Origin: Apricaphanius iberus
Lineage: Eukaryota > Chordata > Actinopteri > Cyprinodontiformes > Aphaniidae
Assembly: GCA_028564705.1 (NCBI GenBank)
Contig: JAPXFQ010000351.1
Span: 2,604,001 to 2,668,000 of the forward strand
Direction: 5' to 3'
Length of the DNA stretch: 64,000 nt
The notes under the pieces were generated by a model. It searched no databases and was not told the origin of the DNA. It saw only the letters and a program-made list of their open reading frames with translations. Position numbers and translations under genes: made by a program. Numbering within the stretch: position 1 is the stretch's first letter; each line of letters opens with the position of its first letter. Below, piece after piece: positions 1 to 10,672 of the stretch.

Positions 1-1601
1 TCCAGGCCTGCTCTGCCATCTGCTCCTTGCTTGACACTGTGTGTGTCTCTGGGATGTAAGGTCGTGACCTGGCCAGAGGAACAGTAAGGTTCACGCTGAA
101 TGAGCTCCTATACACTGGCTGTCCAATAAAGATCAGAGACAGGAAACAGTGGACAGTCTAAGCTTTTTTCATGTGTAAACCGCAGTTGACAGATAACACA
201 TCCTTGATATGCTTTCAGTCCAGAAGGAATGAAATGAACCAGAAACATGATGTTCCAAAGACATTTGGATAACACCCAGAATGAAAAAAAAAAAGTTACT
301 TTTGAAAATCTTTGCAAATATCTTACAACTTAAAAGATGTCATATTGTGACAACATTTTTTGGCCTTTGTACATTTATGATCTGTTTCTTGTTTTCTCAA
401 TCATTTGCATTTCTGTTTTTTTCTGTCACTTTTGGTATGCATAATTAGTCATTCTTGGGTTAAGCTCTAGTTTCCTCTTCTAGTTACGTGTTTATTTCTT
501 TTTCACTATGCAGTCCTGTTGAATTCCTCAGCTGTCTTTGTCGTCAGCATGGTCTCACAGCCACTGGTGCAAAACAGAGAAGAAACCAAGCAATGGGGCC
601 TAAGTAATTATTTACCAATCACTGAAACTGGACTGTGCAACAGGAGAAAATCTGGGGGAAGATGGTCTTTGTTCATTTGAAGAGGTTTTGATCTATCAGG
701 ACTCTAGTTTAGTCCATTTTACCAACTGTGAAATCACAGAAGATTACTCCCTTTCTGAGAGGTGACCAATAAAACAATAGTAACTTTTGCAGAACTCCTG
801 TGTTTCCATGTCAAGATAGGAGGACCATCCAAAAGGTCAACTACTGTGAATACACTTTCGGTCAGGCCTTTATAGCTGAGTAACCCATTATTTACCAACC
901 CTGGTACTCAAGACACAGTGCCCTGCATGCATTAAGTGTTCCCATGCTTCAGCAAATCTCATTTCATGTGATGGCTCCAATAACCTAAATCAGCTATATT
1001 AAAGCAGGGAAATGTCTTAAACATACAGTGCAGTGTACATGATTGACCAAGGATAGGAAACATTGGAATAACCAGATGGACATGGCCCACTTTACAGAGT
1101 GTCAGATTAGGAGAATCAAAATGATTTGGTTGAATAAAACATAATAGATATTTTTGGGCTGAAATTAAAAAGTGATGACTAAAGAAAACAGGTTCTAAAT
1201 ATCACCTGACTAATACCGTCCCTACTAATAATAATGGTGGTGCCAGCATAATACTGTAGGCATGTTTTTTGGGTTTGTTTTGCTGTAAGACGGAGACATC
1301 TAGCCTGCATAAATAGGATACTGACCGCAGTCTAATATATACACATGACTCTCATAGCGTTGGTACCATGCTGGCAGGCATAAACGTAATCAAAATGAAC
1401 GTCACCGGCTGTGATTTTACTCCATCGGAGTTTACTTCTCATTTTAAAAGAAGATATTATTGTACTGTATATACAAAGAAAAAAAAAAGATTAGACATCT
1501 TCGACCCTTACCATTCCGCTGGGATACGTTTTAAAACTTCAGAAGCTGTAGGAGCGGACCTTTTACCGTATCAATTTTCCCTCATCCTACTCTGGAGCAT
1601 T
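1..1601. other. intergenic, nothing identified
   Basis: AT-rich sequence with only short chance open frames (108-317 minus, 1368-1631 plus). The frame at 1368 runs into the LINE tail starting near 1602. I see no transposon termini, RNA gene or splice-bounded exon. Confidence 0.5.
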
Positions 1602-3173
1602 ATTCAATTCAATTCACTTTTATTTATATAGCGCCAATTCACAACAAATGTCATCTCAAGGCACTTTACAACAAAAGTCGTTTCAATACAATTATATAAA
1701 CATTCCAATCAGTTAAAAGTTTTCTATGTAAGGAATCACAGCAGATTGTGATGAGTCATCAACGTGAGGTTGTGCCCGGATCATGCAGACTCCAACCACA
1801 GCAATTCCCCATCAATCCTTCATACTGAGCAAGCATGTAGCGACAGTGGAGAGGAGAAACTCCCCTTTAACAGGAAGAAACCTCCAGCAGAACCTGCCTC
1901 AGTACAAGCGGTCATCTGCCACAACCGTCTGGGGGTCTGAGAAGACAGAGAAGAGACAGCATGGAGGATGCTCGGTGACTTTAAGCATCATCTGGACCGA
2001 TGTTCCCCATCCAGCAGGGGGCATTGTAGTTGAGCAGGGTACCAGACCATGTGAGGCTTCTATGCGGAGAAAAATACTGAAAGAAAACTGGGTTAACAAT
2101 CGCAATAAGAGCAGAAAAAATATATCTGGAGAGTGGTAGAAGAAAAAAGTAGAAGAGAGAAGAAAAGTGGTCAGTCTGTCCTCCAACAGTCTAAACCTAT
2201 AGCAGCATAACTACAAAAATTGCTCAGGATAACGTAAGCCACTAACTATAAGCTTTATCAAAAAGGAAGGTTTTAAGCCTAGTCTTAAAAACAGACAGAG
2301 TATCTGCCTCATGGACTAAAACTGGTAGCTGGTTCCACAGGAGAGGAGCCTGATAACTAAAAGATCTGCCTCCTATTCTACTTTTAGAAATCCTAGGAAC
2401 TAACAGTAGAACTGCATTCTGAGAATGAAGTGCTCTGTTAGGAACATATGGAACAATCAGATCTCTGATGTACGATGTAGCTTGATTATTAAGGGCTTTA
2501 TAAGTAAGGAGGAGGATCTTAAACTCTATTCTGGATTTAACAGGGAGCCAGTGGAGAGAAGCCAAAACAAGAGAAATGTGATCTCTCTTTTTAATGTTCA
2601 TCAGAACTCTTGCTGCAGCATTTTGGATCAACTGAAGGCTTTTAATTGAATTTTGTGGACTTCTATATTATTTGTGGATATAAGGAATTACAATAGTCAA
2701 GCCTTGAAGAAAAACAAATGCATGGACTAGTTTCTCAGCATCACTCCTGGACAGATTTTAGCAATATTCCGGATGTGAAATAAATAAATCTTAGAAACCT
2801 GTTTAATATGGGATTTAAATGTCATGTCTTGGTCAAAAATTACACCGAAGTTCTTTACATTATTACCAGAGGCCAAATTAATGCCATCCAGATGAAGTAA
2901 TTGATTTAGCAGTTTTCTATTTAAATGTTCTGGTCCAAAGACAACAACTTCTGTCTCGTCGGAATTTAAAAGTAGAAAATTCTGTCATCCAGGTTTTTAT
3001 GTCTTCCAGACATGCTTGTAATCTACCTAGATGATTGGTTTCATCAGGTTTTATGGATAAATATAATTGTGTATCATCAGCATGACTGTGGAAATTCATT
3101 CCATGTTGTCAAATTATTTTACCAATAGGAAGCATATATATAGTAAAGAAAATCGGTCCAAGAACCCTTTGGT
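1602..3173 (-). mobile_element. L2/CR1-type LINE, copy A (5'-truncated)
   Basis: Read on the minus strand, this runs from an RT motif (PQGS-LGP region near 3165) through a decayed [11 protein letters not shown] box near 3060 (YADD catalytic box with Y changed to H) and the conserved C-terminal RT segment, to a 3' tail with the AAAGTGCCTTGAGATGACAT motif and GAATT repeats at 1602-1660. It lacks ORF1, the endonuclease and the N-terminal half of RT. It is collinear with copies B, C and D but diverges in the 3' UTR (about 1740-2220), so it is probably another subfamily. Its 5' end falls within a few bases of those of copies B and D. Confidence 0.88.
2242..2631 (-). pseudogene. LINE ORF2 C-terminal segment (copy A)
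   Basis: An open stretch of 129 residues corresponding to the C-terminal end of an L2-like ORF2. Family-typical motifs are the QNAAARVL block, [20 protein letters not shown], the YVPNRALHSQ region and the terminal [15 protein letters not shown] followed by a stop. It matches the last part of the copy B frame at 4072-4995. The catalytic RT core upstream is frameshifted. This is a fragment without independent function. Confidence 0.85.
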
Positions 3174-4028
3174 TTATTCAAAGCATCTAAAAGTCTGGAA
3201 GGATATAAATGGACACAGCTGATTTTTGTTATTGGGATCCAGATCTGGAATCATCCTGCAAAGGATTGCGCTGTCACCAGGAGGGTAAGTAGAGACCTGT
3301 CCTGATTTTAGTTACTGCGACAACGTGCAGTAGCTAGGTTATGTCTGTGTGCTTTCTATATGCGTCAGTATCTGACCATTAATCAATCATTGTTTCTTTC
3401 ATTGAGGAAACATTGGTTATGTACCTGATATGAAATGCTCACTACATAAGCAGAAGCGTGGTCGTAAAGCTTAATTTTTCATGATGATTGGTGCGCCTTA
3501 TAGCAATGATCCAACATTTTCTGTGTTCTGGATATGTTCTGATGTTCAGTTGTCCAGGGAGAAAATAAGTGATGCTCCATCAGTGTGCAACAACAGCCGG
3601 TTCCGTTCCGCATGACTGTCCATAAAACACACATATCGGGTCTGATGCTGTGCGACGTGGGACAAAGGTAGGCTACATGATGGGGTAGCAGGGGTGGTCA
3701 AAACACTGCTAATGATGAGGAAGGCAGCAGGAATTTAAATATGTCTAAATAGCAGCAGACATAGTGGAAAACACAAGAGAAAAAAAAATGCTAATAAGAC
3801 AAGTCAGCAGCAGTGAAATTCACAGTCCCTCTGCAAAGGACGATGATAATGGAAGGGTTTACATGAAAGATGAGGAAGAGTGTCACCAGTGGAGACAGTT
3901 TGATGAGCATGTTGGTTATTTTGGGGACAAAGATCTGTAAAATTCTGACCCCATTGATTTTCTGTCAGTCGTTGTGCCGTTTCTGTCAGATATTACCCAA
4001 CTGTTCTGGACAAAAAAAAAAGTCAAAT
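3174..4028. other. inter-LINE spacer, nothing identified
   Basis: Spacer between the head-to-head LINE copies A (minus) and B (plus). It carries no recognised coding or repeat motif. The open frame 3870-4118 is a chance frame that runs into the AT repeat and the LINE 5' edge. Confidence 0.45.
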
Positions 4029-4061
4029 ATATATATAAAAAAAATATATATATATATATAT
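4029..4061. repeat. AT-rich simple repeat
   Basis: TA dinucleotides interrupted by an A run, directly abutting the 5' end of LINE copy B. An A-run with TA repeats lies just upstream from about 4011. Confidence 0.85.
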
Positions 4062-4071
4062 ACAGGGTTCA

Positions 4072-4995
4072 GTGCTTGGGCCGATTCTTTTTACTATATA
4101 TATGCTTCCTATTGGTAAAATAATTAGGCAGCATGGGATAAATCTCCATAGTTACGCAGATGATACACAGCTATATCTATCCATAAATCCTGATGAATCC
4201 AATCAGTTAGGTAGACTACAGGCATGTCTGGAAGACATAAAAACTTGGATGACTCTAAACTTCTTGCTTCTAAATTCTGATAAAACAGAAGTTGTCGTCT
4301 TTGGACCAGAAGCTCTGAAAAAGAAACTACTTAGTCAGCCCCTTCACCTGGACGGCATTAAATTAGCCTCCAGTAATAAAGCAAAAAACCTCGGTGTCAT
4401 TTTTGACCAAGATATGTCATTTAGAACTTACATTAAAGAAGTCTGTAGGATTTCCTTTTTTCACCTTAGGAATATTGCAAAAATTAGAACCATCCTGTCC
4501 AGGAATGATGCTGAAAAACTAGTCCATGCCTTTGTTACTTCAAGGCTGGATTACTGTAACTGTCTATTATCAGGTAGTCCACAGAATACAATTAAAAGTC
4601 TTCAGTTAGTTCAAAATGCTGCTGCTAGGATTCTGATGAATATTAAAAGAAGAGATCACATTTCCCCTGTTTTAGCTTCTCTTCACTGGCTCCCAGTAAA
4701 ATCTAGAATAGAATTCAAGATCCTCCTTCTGACATATAAAGCCCTTAATAATCTAGCTCCATCATACATAAGAGACCTGATTGTTCCATATGTTCCTAAC
4801 AGAGACCTTCGCTCTCAGACTGCAGGTTTACTGGTAGTTCCTAGGATTTCTAAAAGTAGAATGGGTGGCAGATCTTTCAGCTATCAGGCTCCCCTCCTAT
4901 GGAACCGGCTCCCAGGGTTGGTTCGTGAAGCAGACAATTTGTCTATCTTTAAAACTAGGCTAAAAACTTTCCTCTTTGACAAAGCTTACAGTTAG
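4072..4995 (+). CDS. LINE reverse transcriptase C-terminal half (307 aa, open)
   Basis: Longest open frame in the window. It encodes the C-terminal half of an L2/CR1-like LINE reverse transcriptase. Residues 1-11 are the end of the PQGS-LGP motif, residues 28-31 are the intact YADD catalytic box, residues 82-110 hold the conserved LDGIKLASS and [11 protein letters not shown] block, and residues 180-307 are the L2-type C-terminal region ending FLFDKAYS. The fingers, upstream palm motifs and endonuclease are absent because the element is 5'-truncated, so the product cannot be an active enzyme by itself. The first ATG is an internal codon of the ancestral ORF2. Its openness suggests a fairly young insertion or little decay. 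Copies C and D have a 1-nt deletion where this copy reads through NIKRRDHIS. Confidence 0.85.
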   Translation: MLGPILFTIYMLPIGKIIRQHGINLHSYADDTQLYLSINPDESNQLGRLQACLEDIKTWMTLNFLLLNSDKTEVVVFGPEALKKKLLSQPLHLDGIKLASSNKAKNLGVIFDQDMSFRTYIKEVCRISFFHLRNIAKIRTILSRNDAEKLVHAFVTSRLDYCNCLLSGSPQNTIKSLQLVQNAAARILMNIKRRDHISPVLASLHWLPVKSRIEFKILLLTYKALNNLAPSYIRDLIVPYVPNRDLRSQTAGLLVVPRISKSRMGGRSFSYQAPLLWNRLPGLVREADNLSIFKTRLKTFLFDKAYS

Positions 4996-5146
4996 AGATA
5001 TGTTTATAGGTAGTTAGAGTCAGGTCAGACAGGTAGATAGGAAGAGACAGGTTAATGTTAGTAGTCAGGCAGAGTGTCAAAAGTTAGGAAGAGATAGGAA
5101 GAGGTAGAGTAGCTAGGTAGAGATAGATTAATGTAAGCCAGGTAAA

Positions 5147-5531
5147 GATCCGGAGCCGGTCGCGGCTTACCGCCGCGGAAGAAATGTGCCCCACAGGGGC
5201 CAGCCAGCGCCGGAGAGAGGTCCCTCAAGGGGATCCTCCCGCACAGTGCGGCCGCCCATTACCTGCCGGGTTGAATCCCCCGGGCAGACTGTGCGGACCC
5301 CACCCGTTTATCTCTTAAACGTTTCTCGCCCTCTTCAACTCTGTCCTCTCAGTTCTGTCTATTTTTCCTTAAGATAGTTGTCGACTATCGGTCTCGTGCC
5401 GGTATTTAGCCTTAGATGGAGTTTACCACCCACTTTGGGCTGCATTCTCAAACAACCCGACTCCGAGAAGACCCCGGCATGACGGGGGCCGTTACCGGCC
5501 CTACACCGTCCACGGGTAGCAGGAGGACTCA
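5147..5531 (-). rRNA. 28S rRNA fragment (D1-D2 region), pseudogene, antisense
   Basis: On the plus strand this is the reverse complement of the 5' part of vertebrate 28S rRNA. Diagnostic blocks are GACTATCGGTCTCGTGCCGG, TATTTAGCCTTAGATGGAG, TTTGGGCTGCATTC, CAACCCGACTCC and ACACCGTCCACGGG, in the right order and spacing, plus GCGGACCCCACCCGTTTA and the GGTTGAATCC region upstream. It corresponds to the D1 to D2 part of the large subunit RNA and is clearly diverged, so it is not functional rDNA. LINE copy B sequence continues on both sides (GTAAGCCAGGTA on the left, AGAGTGTTGGTAGCC on the right). Edges are good to a few bases. Confidence 0.9.
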
Positions 5532-6107
5532 GACAGAGTGTTGGTAGCCAGGTCTCCTAGTAGCTAGGAGACAGGTTAATGTTAGTAGCTATGCTGCTTT
5601 AGGCTAGGCTGTTGGAGGACATTATTAGGGTCTGTTCCTACTTTCTCTCCTACTTCTCCCCAACTGCATGATGTGCTGTCAATTCAAGCACTAACCTGTT
5701 TTCTATTATAGTAGATTAGCCCTGCTTGACGACCCTGACTAAGATGGCATTGCAGTGACGGAAAATTCTCCACGTCCTGCAACAAACTTGTGCATCAGTT
5801 CTATTGCTCTTTCTGTGTCTCTGTTATGTATTCTCCAAGCCACAGACGGTCGCGGCAGATAACCGCTTGTGCTGAGCCTGGTTCTGCCGGAGGTTTCTTC
5901 CTGTTAAAAGGGAGTTTTTCCTTCCCACTGTCGCTGCATGCTTGCTCAGTATGAGGGATTGCTGAGAATTCCACGACGCAATCTTCTGTGGTTCTGTAAT
6001 TTCTACACTAAACATTGTATTGTAATAACTCTTTTTGTAAAGTGCCTTGAGATGACATCTGTTGTGAAATGGCGCTATATAAATAAACTGAATTGAATTG
6101 AATTGAT

Positions 6108-6782
6108 AAAGCACCAACTGCCTGGACTAGGAATGATATTCCAGCATACAAACTAGGTATGTAAGAAAATATTAATATGCAAATATATTGCAATATTTTA
6201 CGCTACTATATTGTATTAATTTTCAAAATCAAAGTATCAGTTTTCACCCTCTTGGTTCCAATGGATCAACTAGATCTAGTGATAAAACTGGATGTGGTAC
6301 AGATTAAACAAGTTGGAGTGTTTAGAATGCTGCAACAGATTTCCTACGGTTAAATTCATTTTTGAAATACACAATGTATAGTATCATGATATATCGCAAT
6401 ATATTGTATCATCCTCTTTATACCGTGATATATTTTTTGGCCAAATTCTTGTCAATACACATCACTAGTATAAACGAATGCAGGGCAACAGTGTGACTTT
6501 TCCTTCCAATTTTGTAATTCAGTCAATTGGCCTCTATTAGAAACTTCACAAGATTGAAGCTTTCATTTCTTCATGGATATAGTTAGACGTTCATTGAGCA
6601 GAAAAAACAAAGCAAAAACGTTTTAAAGATTGAATATGGAACAACAGCACCACAGTGACATCTGGTGTGTCAAAGTTGACACAAAGTGGACAACAACAAA
6701 ACGTAATATTAAAGCTGATTCTGATTCTGATTTTAAGCCGTGCAGATTCCAGGTTTGTAGCCATGGCCAGCGACGAATCTTA
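6108..6782. other. spacer with possible hAT-like MITE
   Basis: About 6151-6475 resembles the class of fish MITEs with bipolar AT-rich ends: it opens with ACTAGGTATGTAAG, and the reverse complement of its end reads ACTAGTGATGTGTATTG, with repeated ATATATCG and ATATATTG words near the right side. I could not fix a target duplication, so this is a weak call. The rest shows nothing recognisable. Confidence 0.3.
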
Positions 6783-7260
6783 AGCTTGGTTTATGCCGGC
6801 CCCATGTACATTCTGCGCGGAAACGAGACGTGTTTAACCGGCAGAGACGTCTTCGAGCAGCGTTTATACTTTCTGCAGCTTGTCCCTGCTGAGAGCCAAT
6901 ATTCTTGATGACTGTAGGGGGCGGCGTAGGGCTCTATGGCATGCATACAACACTACACCATAGTAGAAGTAGTAATCACTGTTGTTTACAAGATGGTGAT
7001 ACCAGTGACCTTTAACAAAGCAGAACTTTTATGCTGTTTACGTAGGTTAAAAAAGACGAAAAAGGAGACTGTCCACTCGTCCATTAAAACACAGTTCATC
7101 CCAGTGATCTCTATCGGCCCGAATCATAAAGATGTCTATTTACGAACCTCCGGCAATATGAGCTCTTGCCAGTCCGCCATGTTTTTCCGCGCGGGACCGT
7201 CCGCGTAGTTACACATTTTCCTAGTTGCGCGGTGCGGAGATTTTGGGGCGGGAGGAGGCC
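6783..7260 (+). mobile_element. MITE family 2 (TTA target), 3'-truncated copy
   Basis: It begins AGCTTGGTTTATGC directly after TTA, as the complete copy at 42042-42525 does, and shares with it a long collinear body from about 6880 (CTTGTCCCTGCTGAGAGCC) through GCGGGAGGAGGCC at 7260. It carries roughly 80-90 extra bases near the left end compared with that copy. The right terminus is missing, and the sequence switches near 7262 to the left inverted end of the 3.3-kb transposon. The short open frames here are not genes. Confidence 0.7.
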
Positions 7261-7268
7261 TATTCAAC

Positions 7269-7383
7269 ATATTCAACTTTATTTTATAGTTCATTCAAAG
7301 GTCACCATCCCCCCCCAGACATCTCTAAAACGGACCAAAGTGGTCTACTTTTTAGTGCTTCGTTTGTGCTGCTTTGGTTTCTG
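7269..7383 (+). repeat. left terminal inverted repeat of 3.3-kb transposon
   Basis: About 115 bp that is inverted at 10441-10585 with high identity and one 30-base gap. It contains a run of C (CCCCCCCC) near 7311 that is shorter on the other side. Confidence 0.8.
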
Positions 7384-7640
7384 AGATATACTATTCACGT
7401 GAAAATATTTTTCAAATAGCTGTGTGCCCTTTGTCTTTGTGAGTAAATGTCTTAAATAAAGTTTTGCAAGAAAACCTTGTGTCTCCCTGTTTTTAAATGA
7501 TCTAAATTATATGTAGGCCTACGTAATCATACATTTTACTTTCATTTATGTTACTTTTATAAATTCAAGATTCCAGTTTATTTTTCAAAAGCAAAAACCT
7601 TCAGGAACGTCTTGAGGATGCAAACCCATGACAAAACTTA

Positions 7641-8228
7641 GGCCATGTCCACACTAAGCCGGGTAATGCCTAAAACGTATAATTATTTAGTCTACACCCC
7701 CCTATCGTCCACATTAACCCGGCGTCGTTTAAGGTCTGTGGCCGGATAACTATTAGCCGGGTAAGAGAGCCGTGTAAATCTTAATTCACCGGCTAAAGGA
7801 GCTAGTGTGGACAGCTTCCCCGGATAATGAAAGGAAGTGGCGTCAATGAATGCTGCGTCAATAACAATACGACACTACAGAGAAAGTCAACAGCGAAGAG
7901 TAATAAATCGATCTCGTCGTCTGTCCACACCAAAAACTGTCTCTTCTTCTGAGCAGCTGTTGTTCTCTTCGATTAACGGGACTAGCAGATATGTAATGTG
8001 CTGTAGAGCTTCTTGTATATATTATGTAGGCGCCTGCGTCACGTAGATTGTACGCAGTTTTTGGTGCTTCTTTTCGCGCATGCCCAGTATTTGCACAGGT
8101 CGGTATGGGATTGGGCAATCATGGGACCTTAAACGGACCTTAAACCGGGCGTAAATGGTCGTGTTGAGTGGATAACATTAAGTGTCTAACTCCCTGTATA
8201 ACCTTATCGGCTTAGTGTGGACTGCAGT
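7641..8228 (+). mobile_element. MITE family 1, PIF/Harbinger-like, copy 1
   Basis: Non-autonomous element of about 588 bp beginning GGCCATGTCCACACTAAGCC after TTA and ending ...GGCTTAGTGTGGAC near 8223. The body matches the second copy at 29350-29935 in order: GTCTACACCCCCCTATCGTCCACA, the CGTAAATG block, GCGCATGCCCAGTA and AATCATGGGACCTTAAAC. The right-hand edge is degraded (expected GTAGCC then TTA), so the end is approximate. There is no transposase. A 3-bp TTA target is typical of PIF/Harbinger elements. It is nested inside the 3.3-kb transposon. Confidence 0.75.
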
Positions 8229-8239
8229 AACTGTCAGTG

Positions 8240-9780
8240 CTAGAAACAACTACATACAAGACTTTTGTATTGTCAGTGAAGGCAGCAGATCTGATGGATG
8301 TTGGAGATCCTGAGCCAAAGCACCTTCCAAATTTGGCCACCCTGCGAAAGGCCAAACAAGAGAGGAACGATTTGGAATTAGGTGACAAAGTTACCATTGC
8401 ATCTTTGCAGTTATTGAAATATAGCGTACCTCACTAGCATCCGAGGTATCGGACTGGACAGGTTTTTCTGTCACTACTGGAGTCAAACTCAGTTACATGT
8501 CTACAAAACCTTGTCCAAAACATTTACCCCAACTGGGTGCATTGATGCAACTGGCTCAGTTGTAAAAAAAAATGCTGAGACCAAATGGCAGATCTGGTCA
8601 AGTATTTCTTTACCAAGGTGTTCTGACAACAAAAAATTGCCCCAGTGCCCCAATAGTACAAATGCTGTAAGAGAAACATGACATTAATGCCATTGTAAAC
8701 TGGTTGACAGAATGGATTTGGTCGGGTGCACCTGTGCCAAAGGCAGCAGTGAGTGTTTTTTTTTAACTATTCTTGGTGCTCTGGTCAATACTTTTACTCC
8801 TCACCCTGATCTGAAGTCCTATATTAATGAGTCCTTTCATGTCCTTCTTGGAACCCAGTCTGCTAAACTCCCCCCTTGTTTTATCAGGGTTGATGTTGCA
8901 CACTGCATCAAGATGATATGCCAGTGGGACAGTCTGAAAAAGAAGACGCACCGTGTTAAAGATTTTTTTGTGATCACTAGCTGTGGTTGGATCACTTTTG
9001 TGGTCACTAGCAAAACTTCTTCAGTCACAGTGCTTGGACCAAGCAAAAGAGCTCTTACGTGCGATCATGGTTGTGGCCGTCAGTGAAGCAGAAGGCGATG
9101 ACAGCTCTGGAGCCCCTCTTGCATCAGAAACATACAAAAAGTATCTGAAAGCACAAATTTTTGATGACTCCATCATCGTTCCAGATGAGGAGACAGAAGA
9201 AACCGACAAATTGGAAGCAGTTGATGAGATCCAGACGGACATACGACAGTGGGTTTATTTAACCAAATACTGTTCTTCACAGTACTGCTACCTCAGTAAA
9301 GGGATGATGAGGGAAGTGCCCTGTTGTTTCTCATGCCATTTCTGTCCTCAAAACTTCAGGTATGTCTCATCTTGGCACTGCTGTGGAAGCAGGACTCAGC
9401 CTACCCGAGTCTTCCTGCCTCAGGCCAATCTCCAATGCATCTCTATGTCCTTCAGATTACAAAACAGAGGAAAGTTACACACAGCTACAAGATTGGAGAC
9501 ATAGTATGGATCGATACTGGCCTTGCAAATGAAAATTGCATGAATGAATGTCCTGCCAATCTGGTTCTCCAAGAAAAGACCTTCACTTTGAGAGCTTTGA
9601 TTGGTTTCCAAGGAAAGCTTGTCCAGTGGTGGTTTGGGCCACTACACTGCCTACTGCAGGAGAGCTCCAGGTGTGTGGGAGTTCTACAATGACTTGGCAA
9701 GTGGAATGAACACAGCTTCTGAAACCAGAAGTTACAACCCCATGCAGTGTTATACACAGTATAATGAGCATTGCTTGTAT
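8240..9780 (+). pseudogene. transposase-like relic inside the long-TIR element
   Basis: Broken protein-coding sequence spread over several frames, with recognisable runs: KHLPNLATLRKAKQERNDLE near 8315, SIRGIGLDRFFCHYW near 8430, GCIDATGSVVKK near 8535, WLTEWIWSGAPVPKA near 8700, LPPCFIRVDVAHCIKMICQW near 8870, and AIMVVAVSEAEGDDS near 9060. From memory these resemble a family of uncharacterised fish and cnidarian transposon proteins. The IDATG and RVDVAH segments have the look of acidic catalytic motifs of a DDE-type transposase, but I cannot assign a superfamily. Downstream (9090-9780) an acidic stretch and further in-family-looking text continue with frameshifts. It lies on the plus strand between inverted ends, as expected for an autonomous ancestor. 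It is not functional as it stands. Confidence 0.55.
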
Positions 9781-10440
9781 TGTTCGGTCTTTTGTTTCAT
9801 TACTGTTACATGTGTTCAATACGGTTAAGTTATGTTATCAGTATGTTCAGTCTTTCATATGAAGTCGTTATTGAAAAGCAAGTCACTTTTGTTCTCTTTT
9901 CTTTGTCATTCTAAGTATATTTCCCTTTCAAACACAGTCATCTTTACCTGTATCCTCTTGAAGGAAACATTTTGCTTTCAATAAATTTGCTGTATTTATT
10001 ATATGTTGATCTCATGAGCAAAGTCAAGGGTCAGCCAATTTTTCAGTTCAAGGAGCCACTTTTCCTCTGCCAGCACTGCGGCACACTGACGGCAGCTGGA
10101 CAGTAAAAATAATAAACAAGCAACATCATACAAACTAACTGAAAAAACAATGTAGGTTCACTTCAATCAAGACACCTGTGATGTCAGTTTTAGGAGGAGT
10201 ATATACATTTTTTTTGTCTATCTTGTATTTGTTTCGGCTCTGGTATAATCAGAAATATCCAATGTGAACCACTTTATTTCTGAAACATATAAAACATTCA
10301 TAAAAGCTAATACTACAGCAAGCATAAGAAAAGTGGATCTTTAAATAACAGAGTTCTATAGCTGTGTTTAAAACCATAGCTGGTTAACCACAAACAGCAG
10401 CATTATTATGGTGTAGGCTGTAAATAACATTGAATATTCC
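9781..10440. other. 3' non-coding part of the long-TIR transposon
   Basis: No coding motif seen. It includes an AATAAA-type signal near 9980 (TTTCAATAAATTTG), about 200 bases past the transposase relic, which could be the element's old polyadenylation signal. Confidence 0.35.
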
Positions 10441-10585
10441 AGAAACCAAAGCAGCACAAACAATAATTTTACCTGCACAAATCAGCACAAACGAAGCACT
10501 AAAAAAGTAGACCACTCTGGTCCGTTTTGATGATGTCTGAGGGGGATGGTGACCTTTGAATGACCTATAAAATAAAGTTGAATAT
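10441..10585 (-). repeat. right terminal inverted repeat of 3.3-kb transposon
   Basis: Reverse complement of the left end at 7269-7383. It has an extra 30 bases between the GTTTGTGCTG and GCTTTGGTTTCT blocks, which looks like a short internal duplication of the TTTGTGC word. Confidence 0.8.
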
Positions 10586-10604
10586 AACAAAAACCAAAAC
10601 CTCA

Positions 10605-10672
10605 TGTATGTATGTATGTGTGTGTGTGTGTGTGTCTAAGTGTGTATGTATGTATGTATGTATGTATGTATG
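10605..10672. repeat. microsatellite TATG/TG
   Basis: TATG tetranucleotides flank a pure TG dinucleotide run, then return to TATG. This is simple repeat. The open frames across it (Tyr/Val/Cys-rich) are not genes. Confidence 0.95.

Larger units (their letters stand above)
4062..6107 (+). mobile_element. L2/CR1-type LINE, copy B (5'-truncated, with 28S insert)
   Basis: Plus-strand LINE copy that starts abruptly at ACAGGGTTCAGTGCTTGGGC, the codons of the RT motif PQGSVLGP. It continues through an open RT segment and a long 3' UTR to the tail motif AAAGTGCCTTGAGATGACAT and GAATT repeats ending near 6107. The 3' UTR includes the shared hairpin-like segment around 5560 (TCTCCTAGTAGCTAGGAGA). About 385 bp of antisense 28S rRNA sequence is embedded at about 5147-5531. 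Without that insert the copy is about 1.66 kb. It supplies the empty-site sequence for MITE insertions found in copy D. Confidence 0.9.
7269..10585 (+). mobile_element. decayed 3.3-kb DNA transposon with long terminal inverted repeats
   Basis: The left end (7269-7383) and right end (10441-10585) are inverted copies of each other. Both outer ends read ATATTCAACTTTATTTTATA inwards, followed by GGTCACCATCCCC, AAAACGGACCA, TAGTGCTTCGTTTGTGCTG and GCTTTGGTTTCT, with a 30-base indel on the right side. Between them lie a nested Harbinger-like MITE (7641-8228) and a transposase-like relic on the plus strand (8240-9780). The superfamily is unresolved: long inverted ends would fit a MULE-like or similar element, but the target duplication is unclear (AAC flanks both ends, which is weak). 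It interrupts or truncates MITE family 2 on its left. Confidence 0.7.

Noticed and set aside
1783..2186. Open frames on both strands between 1783 and 2186
   Set aside because: They lie in the 3' UTR of LINE copy A and overlap antisense to each other.
5147..5531. Functional rDNA unit
   Set aside because: Only about 385 bp of 28S is present, diverged and in reverse orientation within a LINE. No 18S, 5.8S or spacer sequence is nearby.
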